From Clostridiales bacterium (GTDB lineage: Bacteria; Bacillota; Clostridia; Lachnospirales; WQUN01): 9,149 bases of DNA. Under the pieces are notes generated by a model. It was not told the origin of the DNA and made no database searches. It saw nothing but the letters and a program-made list of their open reading frames with translations. The number at the start of each line of letters is the position of its first letter. Positions within the stretch are counted from its first letter, which is position 1. Below are positions 1-5,703 of this stretch, one piece after another. The stretch lies in NCBI GenBank assembly GCA_031269415.1, contig JAISZF010000179.1, forward strand, positions 1 through 9,149, read 5' to 3'. Position numbers and translations under genes: made by a program.

Positions 1-668
1 CCGGCTCATCGATTTCCGGCTTGAGCAATGATACAGGATCGCCGCCGGAGAAACCGGAATTAACCTGCGCGTATCTCTATGCTGTGGGGGTTTTACCCGA
101 ATATCGCGGGCAGGGTTACGGAGCGGCCATATCACGCTTCGCCGCCGGGCATTCCCGCGCTATGGGCTTCGATATTTGCGTAACTGTCCCCGCGAGTCCG
201 GGGTTGTTTGAGTTCTATGAAAAAAAGGCGGGCTTTGAAGCCGCGTCTTATATCGAAACAATCAACGCCTCTTTACCCGGTAAAACTGACGGGTATTCAG
301 TTCTGCCCGTATGCCCGGATGAATATTCCGCCAAGCGGGAAGATTTACTGGCGGGGCGGCCGCACTTGCGTTACGCCCCGCGCTGGGCCGAATATTTTAC
401 GACGATTTGCGGCCAAGGCGGCGGCCTTTTCGAGATAAAGGATCATTCAGCCGGTCAAACGGCGCTGGCGGCTGTGGAATTAGACACAAACCGCGCAGTC
501 CTTAAAGAACTGTTATGCCGAAACTCAACTAGGAAATTTTTGGAGATCGCGGCGGATTTTTTCAATAAAGGAATGGTAACCGCGAGGCTGCCTGGCGCGA
601 ACGAGCCGTTCGCAATGGCGTCCCGCGTCCTCCCCCGCCCCGTGTACTGGGGATTGGCGTTTGATTGA
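1..668 (+). CDS. GNAT-family N-acetyltransferase, 5' end cut by window edge
   Basis: The reading frame is open from the window edge (first full codon at base 3) to TGA at 666-668, so the N-terminus lies outside the window. The TTG at 21 is only the first possible start inside it and has no ribosome-binding site, so I do not take it as the real start. The visible part opens with the acetyl-CoA-binding motif A of GNAT enzymes, VGVLPEYRGQGYGAAI, at about bases 81-128. It is followed by a segment ending in FYEKKAGF, the usual fifth-strand/helix motif. About 130 further residues form a C-terminal extension ending in YWGLAFD, typical of a longer GNAT subgroup of roughly 280-300 residues. These enzymes transfer acetyl from acetyl-CoA to an amine; the substrate here is unknown. 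Family assignment is firm, function is not. Confidence 0.85.
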   Translation, partial: GSSISGLSNDTGSPPEKPELTCAYLYAVGVLPEYRGQGYGAAISRFAAGHSRAMGFDICVTVPASPGLFEFYEKKAGFEAASYIETINASLPGKTDGYSVLPVCPDEYSAKREDLLAGRPHLRYAPRWAEYFTTICGQGGGLFEIKDHSAGQTALAAVELDTNRAVLKELLCRNSTRKFLEIAADFFNKGMVTARLPGANEPFAMASRVLPRPVYWGLAFD

Positions 669-671
669 CTC

Positions 672-700
672 TTGAAACCATTGTCTCGGCATGGTATACT
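672..700 (+). promoter_or_regulatory. Sigma-A promoter of rpmB
   Basis: There is a -35 box TTGAAA at 672-677, a 17-bp spacer and a -10 box TATACT at 695-700 preceded by TGG (extended -10). It begins four bases after the stop of the upstream acetyltransferase gene, so rpmB has its own promoter. The predicted leader is about 28 bases. Confidence 0.75.
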
Positions 701-734
701 GTTGAATAGTATGTGGAAAAAGGAGGGGAAAAAT

Positions 735-935
735 ATGGCCACATGTGATATTTGCGCTAAATCAGTAAGCACGGGGCGTCGTATCAGCATAACACGCAGC
801 CAGGTATCCAGACGCGCGAAGCGCATTTGGAAGCCCAATATAAAAAAATTGCAAATCATAGAGAACGGAACAGTGAAGACTATTCATATCTGTACACGCT
901 GCCTGCGCTCCAATAAAGTAACCCGCGCCATTTAA
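735..935 (+). CDS. rpmB: 50S ribosomal protein L28, zinc-ribbon form
   Basis: This is a 66-residue basic protein of the large ribosomal subunit. The start is ATG 735, preceded by the strong ribosome-binding site AGGAGGGG at 721-728; an open frame runs further upstream but has no such signal and overlaps the promoter. The N-terminus MATCDICAKSVSTGRRIS is the L28 signature, and two CxxC pairs (C4/C7 and C53/C56) form the zinc-binding site of the C+ paralogue type. The middle is rich in Arg and Lys, as expected for rRNA contact. The length fits bacterial L28 of this class. It is transcribed alone, between its own promoter and the hairpin terminator immediately after the stop codon, and is convergent with spoVM, as in Bacillus subtilis. 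Confidence 0.96.
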   Translation: MATCDICAKSVSTGRRISITRSQVSRRAKRIWKPNIKKLQIIENGTVKTIHICTRCLRSNKVTRAI

Positions 936-966
936 AAGCCGGAAAGGGTTTCCCTTCCGGCTTTTT
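934..966. terminator. Bidirectional terminator between rpmB and spoVM
   Basis: The arms AAAAGCCGGAA and TTCCGGCTTTT (934-944 and 955-965) enclose GGG-TTT-CCC, which extends the stem with one bulged A. A T-run follows on the + strand and, because the arms start with AAAA, also on the - strand. It starts inside the rpmB stop codon and can also end transcription coming from spoVM. Confidence 0.88.
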
Positions 967-969
967 GCG

Positions 970-1041
970 TTAATCAATTTTAAATATTTTTTTAAATAAG
1001 CTGCCGATAAACCCAGGCATTTTTATTACGAGTATCTTCAC
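970..1041 (-). CDS. spoVM: Stage V sporulation protein M (SpoVM)-like peptide
   Basis: This is a 23-residue peptide, MKILVIKMPGFIGSLFKKIF followed by KID, starting at GTG 1041 and ending in TAA at 970-972. SpoVM is an amphipathic helix that recognises the convex forespore membrane, anchors the coat ATPase SpoIVA and modulates FtsH. Against the B. subtilis peptide (MKFYTIKLPKFLGG...) it keeps K2, I6, K7, P9, F11 and G13 in register; P9 is the residue known to matter for curvature sensing. The alternation of hydrophobic and Lys residues suits an amphipathic helix. The start is set by GGGGGAG seven bases upstream, and no other in-frame start fits. It lies 48 bases downstream of the 47-residue membrane protein gene on the same strand and converges on rpmB, the neighbourhood known in B. 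subtilis (yloS-spoVM-rpmB). The assignment is mine by motif and synteny; the peptide is slightly shorter than the usual 26 residues. Confidence 0.8.
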   Translation of the reverse strand: MKILVIKMPGFIGSLFKKIFKID

Positions 1042-1089
1042 TGCCGCTCCCCCATTCGTAGCTTAATCGCGCGTAATTATTTCAGAAAG

Positions 1090-1233
1090 TCAGCTTAAAA
1101 AAAGGTTCCATGCCCCGGCGCCCAGCAGGACTATAGCGACGACACCTGTCCAAGACGGAACGATAATAGCCAGCAGCATGCCTAAGCCCATAGAAAACGA
1201 AACAAGCCCCACTACCCTTTTCTTGAACAGCAT
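1090..1233 (-). CDS. Small two-helix membrane protein (47 aa), unknown function
   Basis: A 47-residue open frame starts at ATG 1233 with ribosome-binding site AAGGGGG six to seven bases upstream and ends in TGA at 1090-1092. The N-terminus MLFKKRVVG carries three positive charges. Two hydrophobic segments follow, about residues 7-25 and 30-46, split by a PSW turn (residues 26-28), giving a hairpin with the N-terminus probably in the cytoplasm. It is rich in Gly (GLGM, LLGAGAW) and has no cysteine. Small hydrophobic proteins of this general look are common in Clostridia and carry no assigned function. It sits 59 bases after uppP and 48 bases before spoVM on the same strand, so a role in the spore or mother-cell envelope is a reasonable inference, but nothing in the sequence proves it. 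The strong ribosome-binding site and the promoter-like element upstream make translation likely. Confidence 0.72.
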   Translation of the reverse strand: MLFKKRVVGLVSFSMGLGMLLAIIVPSWTGVVAIVLLGAGAWNLFLS

Positions 1234-1262
1234 AAGACACCCCCTTATGGCTTTCTCCGTAT

Positions 1263-1292
1263 ATTATATGCGGGTTCAGGGCGTACCGTGAA
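1263..1292 (-). promoter_or_regulatory. Candidate promoter for the 47-aa gene and spoVM
   Basis: On the - strand there is TTCACG (1292-1287), an 18-bp spacer and TATAAT (1268-1263), starting directly after the uppP stop. The same -10 region reads CATATAATA (1270-1262), which also fits the CATAnnnTA pattern of mother-cell sigma factors, so a sporulation sigma factor is possible. The -35 match to either class is weak. Confidence 0.4.
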
Positions 1293-2093
1293 TTAAAAAA
1301 ACCTGTGCGTTATAAATATATCCGCCAGAATAAACGCGGCCAAGGCGAATACATAATAACTGAAATAGCGCAGCTTGCATTTATTAATCAAGTTCAGCAT
1401 AAAACGTATTGATAAATATCCGGACAGCATAGCCGCCAGGAAACCAAAAATCAGGGGAACCGCTCCGCCGGCCAGCATCCCCGCCGCGCCCTCCGGGCTT
1501 TCCAGCACGTCTTTGACAGTCATAACAGAGGCGCCCAGGATCGCCGGGATGGATAAAAGGAACGAAAACCGAGCCGCGGTTTCACGTGTAAGCCCTTGAC
1601 GTAGACCCGCGGTTATAGTACTGCCGGATCTCGAAATACCGGGCGCAATCGCGAACGCCTGTACGCATCCGATAACAACGGCGTCCGGAAGGCTTATGTC
1701 CTTAGACTGTTTTTTAATATTTTGTACGCTGTCTGAATAAAGCAGCAGCAAACCAGTTATAATAAAACCGAGTGCTAAAAATATTCCGCCTTCAAATAAT
1801 GCCTCGATTTGATCCTTGAACAGCACGCCCGCGAGTACCGCGGGTATGGTCGCGGCTATCAGCATGTACGTCAGGTTCTGGAAGGGTTTCTTGATAAGCT
1901 CCCAAATATCCTTCCAAAACACGGCAAAAACGGCTACCAGCGAACCCAGGTGAAGGATGATGTCAAAACTCAGCATCTGTTCCTCGAAGCCGAACAAACG
2001 CTGCGCCACCACCAGATGCCCTGAACTGCTGATGGGCAGGAATTCGGCAAATCCTTGTACAATGCCCAGGATCACGGCTGTTAAAATATTCAT
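1293..2093 (-). CDS. uppP: Undecaprenyl-diphosphate phosphatase (BacA/UppP family)
   Basis: This is a 266-residue integral membrane enzyme that removes a phosphate from undecaprenyl diphosphate, recycling the lipid carrier for peptidoglycan and other wall polymers; extra copies give bacitracin resistance. The family's two active-site motifs are both present. Residues 10-28 read GIVQGFAEFLPISSSGH, with E17 and H26 and the first acidic position replaced by Q13, an allowed variant of the (E/Q)xxxE motif. Residues 151-158 are PGISRSGS, with R155. About eight hydrophobic segments and a length of 266 match the family (around 265-275). The start is ATG 2093, with AGGGGG seven bases upstream. It has its own sigma-A type promoter and is divergent from the helicase gene. 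Downstream on the same strand are the 47-residue membrane protein and spoVM, so read-through into sporulation genes is possible. UppP-type enzymes are known to matter in B. subtilis sporulation. Confidence 0.95.
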   Translation of the reverse strand: MNILTAVILGIVQGFAEFLPISSSGHLVVAQRLFGFEEQMLSFDIILHLGSLVAVFAVFWKDIWELIKKPFQNLTYMLIAATIPAVLAGVLFKDQIEALFEGGIFLALGFIITGLLLLYSDSVQNIKKQSKDISLPDAVVIGCVQAFAIAPGISRSGSTITAGLRQGLTRETAARFSFLLSIPAILGASVMTVKDVLESPEGAAGMLAGGAVPLIFGFLAAMLSGYLSIRFMLNLINKCKLRYFSYYVFALAAFILADIFITHRFF

Positions 2094-2116
2094 TGTTTTC
2101 CCCCTTTACTCAACTG

Positions 2117-2145
2117 ATTATACTGTAATGAAATACATATTGCAA
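2117..2145 (-). promoter_or_regulatory. Sigma-A promoter of uppP
   Basis: On the - strand there is -35 TTGCAA (2145-2140), a 17-bp spacer and -10 TATAAT (2122-2117). The predicted leader is about 17 bases and contains the ribosome-binding site AGGGGG. Confidence 0.65.
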
Positions 2146-2149
2146 TTTA

Positions 2150-2165
2150 TTCCCTAATTTGGGAA
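2150..2165. repeat. Small inverted repeat upstream of uppP -35 box
   Basis: TTCCC and GGGAA arms (2150-2154 and 2161-2165) flank the A/T spacer TAATTT. It lies between the divergent uppP and helicase genes, four bases upstream of the uppP -35 box, a possible activator or repressor site. With 5-bp arms it could also be chance. Confidence 0.25.
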
Positions 2166-2215
2166 AATAGAAATAGTACGCGCAATATACTTGACAGATT
2201 AAGAAAGGAAGTTTT

Positions 2216-3841
2216 ATGGATTATCTAAGATTTGAGGATATGAACCTCTCGCGGGAAACGCTGAACGCTATTTCGGATATGGGTTTCGAGGAAGCTACGC
2301 CTATTCAGTCGCAATCCATATCCATTATTATGTCCGGCCGCGACGTAATAGGCCAGTCACAGACAGGCACCGGCAAAACGGCGGCATTCGGCATTTCACT
2401 GCTGGAGAAGATAGATCAATATGACAAACGACTGCAGGCGGTTATTTTATGCCCCACACGCGAATTAGCCATACAGATAAGCGAGGAATTTCGAAAACTA
2501 TTGAAATACCGCGAAAACATCAAGGTTATACCCATCTACGGCGGCCAACCCATAGACCGCCAGATATTCGCTCTGAAAAAAGGCGCGCAGGTCATTATCG
2601 GCACACCCGGGCGCGTAATGGATCATATGAGCAGACGCACCTTGAAAATGGAGCACGTAAAATTTGTGGTTCTGGACGAAGCCGACGAAATGTTGGACAT
2701 GGGTTTCCGCGATGATATCGAAACCATACTGGACAAGATCCCCAGCGAGCGGCAAACCATGCTGTTTTCCGCCACCATGCCCAAGGAAATACTGGATTTG
2801 ACCGAGCGCTACCAAAGGGATCCCGTCCATGTGATGGTCATTCATAAGGAACTGACCGTGCCTTCCATTGATCAGGTCTATTTTGAAGTCAAGGAGAAGG
2901 TTAAGCTGGACGCGCTCTGCCGGCTCATTGATCTGGAGAATCCCGGCCTGTCTTTAGTATTCTGCAATACCAAGAAACTGGTGGACGAACTGGTGGAGCA
3001 GTTGCAGGGGCGCGGATATTTCGCCGAGGGTCTGCACGGCGACTTAAAGCAGAGTCAGCGCGACCTCGTGATGAAAAAATTCCGCAACCGCACCCTGGAG
3101 ATCCTGGTGGCGACGGACGTGGCCGCGCGCGGCATAGACGTGGACGATATAGACATCGTGTTCAATTACGACCTGCCGCAGGATGAGGAATACTATATCC
3201 ATCGCGTCGGGCGCACAGGCCGCGCGGGCAAGTCGGGCAGGGCGTTCACGTTCGTGGTGGGCAAAGAGATCTATAAGCTGCGCGAAATCATGAAGCTGAC
3301 CAAAGCAAAGATATTCCGCAGGAAACTGCCTTCGCTGGGCGACATTGAAGAGGTAAAGACACGGGTTTTTGTCGATAAGATCAAAGAGATTATAGACGAA
3401 GGCCATATGACTAAATATGTAAACATCGTGGAAAGCATGATTACCGAGGATTATTCCGCGCTGGACATCGCGGCGGCGCTGATGAAACATAATTTATATG
3501 ACGCCGACGCTGAGGAAATTGACTTCGAGACGGCGCCTGTTCCCGTATATGATAACAGATACGGAAAGCCGGCCCGCAAGTACAGGGATGAGGACGAGCA
3601 GGGAATGACCCGGCTGTTCATCAATGTGGGCAAGAAAGAAAAGGTTAAGCCGAACGATATAGTCGGCGCGGTAGCGGGAGAAACCGGCATTCCTGGAAGA
3701 TCCATCGGCCATATTGATATATTCGAGGAGTTTACCTTTGTGGATGTGCCCAGAGAATACGCCAAGGATATTATTATCGGCATGAAAAACAAGAAGATAA
3801 AGGGCAAGAAGATTAATATAGAGCGCGCGAAGCAGAGATAG
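2216..3841 (+). CDS. deaD: DEAD-box ATP-dependent RNA helicase with DbpA-type RNA-binding domain
   Basis: A 541-residue cytoplasmic RNA helicase that unwinds RNA with ATP, likely in ribosome assembly, mRNA turnover or cold adaptation. All helicase motifs are present in order: Q motif around residues 23-31 (GFEEATPIQ), Walker A SQTGTGKT (48-55), PTRELA (80-85), TPGR (130-133), DEAD (154-157), SAT (185-187), LVFCNT (247-252), VATDVAARGID (298-308) and HRVGRTGR (329-336). A helical segment (about 375-430) follows. A DbpA RNA-binding domain (about 466-538, RLFINVGKKEKVKPNDIVGA onward) ends the protein; in B. subtilis DbpA/YxiN this domain targets 23S rRNA. The longer core plus this tail resembles Clostridia DeaD/CsdA proteins, so target RNA is not certain. 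Start ATG 2216 follows AAGGAAG at 2204-2210. A TATACT at 2186-2191 could be the -10 box, though no good -35 partner is seen. The gene stands alone and ends at a strong hairpin. Confidence 0.95.
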   Translation: MDYLRFEDMNLSRETLNAISDMGFEEATPIQSQSISIIMSGRDVIGQSQTGTGKTAAFGISLLEKIDQYDKRLQAVILCPTRELAIQISEEFRKLLKYRENIKVIPIYGGQPIDRQIFALKKGAQVIIGTPGRVMDHMSRRTLKMEHVKFVVLDEADEMLDMGFRDDIETILDKIPSERQTMLFSATMPKEILDLTERYQRDPVHVMVIHKELTVPSIDQVYFEVKEKVKLDALCRLIDLENPGLSLVFCNTKKLVDELVEQLQGRGYFAEGLHGDLKQSQRDLVMKKFRNRTLEILVATDVAARGIDVDDIDIVFNYDLPQDEEYYIHRVGRTGRAGKSGRAFTFVVGKEIYKLREIMKLTKAKIFRRKLPSLGDIEEVKTRVFVDKIKEIIDEGHMTKYVNIVESMITEDYSALDIAAALMKHNLYDADAEEIDFETAPVPVYDNRYGKPARKYRDEDEQGMTRLFINVGKKEKVKPNDIVGAVAGETGIPGRSIGHIDIFEEFTFVDVPREYAKDIIIGMKNKKIKGKKINIERAKQR

Positions 3842-3842
3842 G

Positions 3843-3886
3843 AACCAGCCCTGCCCCCGGATTTATCCGTGGGCAGGGGTGGTTTT
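3843..3886 (+). terminator. Rho-independent terminator of the helicase gene
   Basis: Arms 3843-3856 and 3871-3884 pair as AACCA-CCCTGCCC with GGGCAGGG-TGGTT, 13 pairs with one G/G mismatch, and end in TTTT. The loop region carries a minor GGA/TCC pairing. It begins two bases after the stop codon. Confidence 0.88.
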
Positions 3887-3941
3887 CCTGTTCAACCGCC
3901 GAGCCTATTATCATTTCTTCCTTACATTTCTGTTTATTTTC

Positions 3942-3971
3942 AAATATTCGTATATCTTGACAAAATATTCG
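3942..3971 (+). promoter_or_regulatory. Two direct repeats flanking the -35 box (possible operator)
   Basis: The 9-mer AAATATTCG occurs at 3942-3950 and again at 3963-3971. The two starts are 21 bp apart, two helical turns, so both face the same side of DNA. The second copy starts directly after the -35 box and runs into the spacer, so a bound protein could block or help RNA polymerase. Confidence 0.4.
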
Positions 3972-3985
3972 AAAAGACTTATATT
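3957..3985 (+). promoter_or_regulatory. Sigma-A promoter of the CAP-domain protein gene
   Basis: A perfect -35 TTGACA (3957-3962), a 17-bp spacer and -10 TATATT (3980-3985). Transcription should start near 3992, giving a leader of about 50 bases that ends with the ribosome-binding site GGGAGG (4031-4036). Confidence 0.8.
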
Positions 3986-4044
3986 TATTATGAACAGAAT
4001 GTAAACTGACTGTTAATTTTCGTAATCTGTGGGAGGCGTTTATC

Positions 4045-5667
4045 TTGCGGCGTTCGCGTCTGTTAATGATTTTTATTGTGCTGTTAGTTATTGGCGGGCC
4101 GGCCTCAGCCGCGTTTTCCGCGTCCGGAAATATTGCGGCCATACCCGCTTTCAACGACATTTATGTCGATTCGCACGTATATATAATGGACGCGTATAAC
4201 ATAAACGGCTATACATACTATAAGCTCCGCGCCCTTGCCCATTCCACGGATGTGCGCGTGTGGCATGACATCGCGACGGACACCGTATACATAAATACGT
4301 CTGAACCTTACGATCAGAATTACGCGGCGGACGCCTCACCCGCTTCCAACAAAAACGATCCGCGGGTCGCGCTGCCCACGAAATCACGCATAGTAATTGA
4401 CGGCTCGCCCGCTCGCATAGAGTCATACCTGATTGACAACTATAATTACTTTAAATTGCGTGACTTCGCGGAGAATACCAACATCTCCGTACAGTATGAT
4501 GAAACCGCGAAAACGATATACCTCGGAACCAGCGCGGCGCCCAGTAATAGCCCCAGAGACCGAATGAACCAATTGCTTAACAGCGCGGAGCTATGGAACG
4601 AGGTCACGTTTACACAAGCTGAGAGCCTATTTTACAGCGGAAATTCCAATATGGTGTTTGTGTATTACAGTCACGACGAACCTGATTCTCGGGAATTGAT
4701 TGAATTATACCGTGAATCGGCTGAAGAGGCGAACGTGAAGGTATACGCGATGGATAAAAGTTCACCTGAGAATTCGTTGGATTCAGATGGTTTTTTGGGA
4801 AATCGTTTCTCATCCGGCAGTGAAGAAGCGCTTCCGACAATTTACGTCGTAAATGATTCAGAGGTGGAGATATTCGACAGTGTCGTGACGCCGTCCGTCA
4901 TAGATGAATTTTTCTGGTATCTCTCCGATGAAAGTCCGACGCCATCAGACAAGCCTGAGCCGACTTTTACGCCGACGGTAACGCGTACGCCAAGCCCGTC
5001 ATATACGCCGACGGCGACGAAAACGCCTTTGCCCACCCCCACAAATACCGCTACGCCAAGTTTTACGCCGACCTCGGTTCCAACCGCGACTTTCTCGCCG
5101 ACGCCATCCGCCGTAATTACTCCTAAACCAACCGCTGCGCTCAGCCCTAAACCGACGGCCGCATACACTCCTAAACCGACGCCCATATCCGCACATACGC
5201 CTTCTCCGCGGCCAACAGCGACGCCAAAGCCAACAGCGACAAACAAACCGGTACTCAGCAGATCTTTAACATCCACCGCCAGCCAGTACATAAACGATGT
5301 TATTAATTTGATAAACGCTGAACGCTCAAAAGAGAAGCTTTCGCCGCTTGCGCCGGATCCAAAGTTAATGGAAGCGGCAATTTATAAATGCCAGGATATA
5401 AGTAATACGGGAATTTTCTCACATAAATCCTCCACCTATGGAGAAGCGTATGTTTTGATGGATCTGTTCAACATTGACTACGCCGCGTGGGGTGAGAACA
5501 TCGCGGCGGGTCAGCTTACGCCTCGGGATGTGGTGAGCGCCTGGATGAACAGTCCAGGGCATAAAAAGAATATTTTAAAACCGGAATATGAGTATATCGG
5601 CGTGGGATATTTGGAAGATAAAGCTTTTGGGACGATATGGGCTCAGGAGTTTATCAAAAAACCATAA
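4045..5667 (+). CDS. Secreted stalk / thioredoxin-like / CAP-domain (YkwD-like) surface protein
   Basis: A 540-residue exported protein. Start is TTG 4045, eight bases after GGGAGG. Residues 1-23 are a signal peptide: MRRSR, hydrophobic core LLMIFIVLLVIGG, then PASAA with cleavage likely after an Ala near 22. Residues about 38-84 and 115-160 are two repeats of the copper-amine-oxidase-N-like stalk domain (YKLRALA and FKLRDFA cores, each ending in a TVYI/TIYL strand). Residues about 175-293 look like a thioredoxin fold with beta strand MVFVYYS (203-209), a helix, strand VKVYAMD and a cis-Pro-like LPTIYVV (263-269), but no cysteine where CxxC should be. Residues about 297-405 are a Thr/Pro linker. 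Residues about 412-538 are a CAP domain (SCP/PR-1, as in YkwD): H460, E467, GEN with E484, SPGH with H506 and WAQEF. There is no LPxTG or membrane tail, so it is secreted or wall-bound non-covalently. Exact activity is unknown for bacterial CAP proteins of this type. Monocistronic. Confidence 0.9.
   Translation: MRRSRLLMIFIVLLVIGGPASAAFSASGNIAAIPAFNDIYVDSHVYIMDAYNINGYTYYKLRALAHSTDVRVWHDIATDTVYINTSEPYDQNYAADASPASNKNDPRVALPTKSRIVIDGSPARIESYLIDNYNYFKLRDFAENTNISVQYDETAKTIYLGTSAAPSNSPRDRMNQLLNSAELWNEVTFTQAESLFYSGNSNMVFVYYSHDEPDSRELIELYRESAEEANVKVYAMDKSSPENSLDSDGFLGNRFSSGSEEALPTIYVVNDSEVEIFDSVVTPSVIDEFFWYLSDESPTPSDKPEPTFTPTVTRTPSPSYTPTATKTPLPTPTNTATPSFTPTSVPTATFSPTPSAVITPKPTAALSPKPTAAYTPKPTPISAHTPSPRPTATPKPTATNKPVLSRSLTSTASQYINDVINLINAERSKEKLSPLAPDPKLMEAAIYKCQDISNTGIFSHKSSTYGEAYVLMDLFNIDYAAWGENIAAGQLTPRDVVSAWMNSPGHKKNILKPEYEYIGVGYLEDKAFGTIWAQEFIKKP
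5119..5190 (+). repeat. 24-bp tandem repeat coding the Thr/Pro linker
   Basis: The sequence CCTAAACC(A/G)AC recurs at 5122, 5146 and 5170, period 24 bp, coding (T/S)PKPTAA(L/Y) twice and a diverged third copy TPKPTPIS. It lies inside the Thr/Pro linker between the thioredoxin-like and CAP domains and is a likely site of length variation by slippage. Confidence 0.7.
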
Positions 5668-5697
5668 AACTGAGGCGTGTTACGCGCCTCAGCTTTT
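5666..5697. terminator. Bidirectional terminator between the CAP gene and the transporter gene
   Basis: Perfect 8-bp arms CTGAGGCG (5670-5677) and CGCCTCAG (5685-5692) with a 7-base loop. A CTTTT tail follows on the + strand and GTTTT on the - strand. It sits between two convergent stop codons (5667 and 5704) and serves both genes. Confidence 0.85.
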
Positions 5698-5703
5698 CAA
5701 AAA

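Noticed and set aside
455..859. Long open frame on the - strand across the acetyltransferase end and rpmB
   Set aside because: It is antisense to two recognised genes, crosses the rpmB promoter, has no ribosome-binding site and no recognisable domain.
2191..2196. TTGACA before the helicase gene as a -35 box
   Set aside because: The matching -10 position would fall at the start codon and shows no TATAAT-like sequence.
5119..5190. Repeats as a CRISPR-like array
   Set aside because: The units are contiguous without spacers, lie in frame inside a coding sequence and encode a Thr/Pro linker.
4842..5291. Open frame on the - strand coding a Gly/Val repeat protein
   Set aside because: It is the antisense shadow of the Thr/Pro linker; ACG/CCG-rich codons read backwards give Val and Gly.
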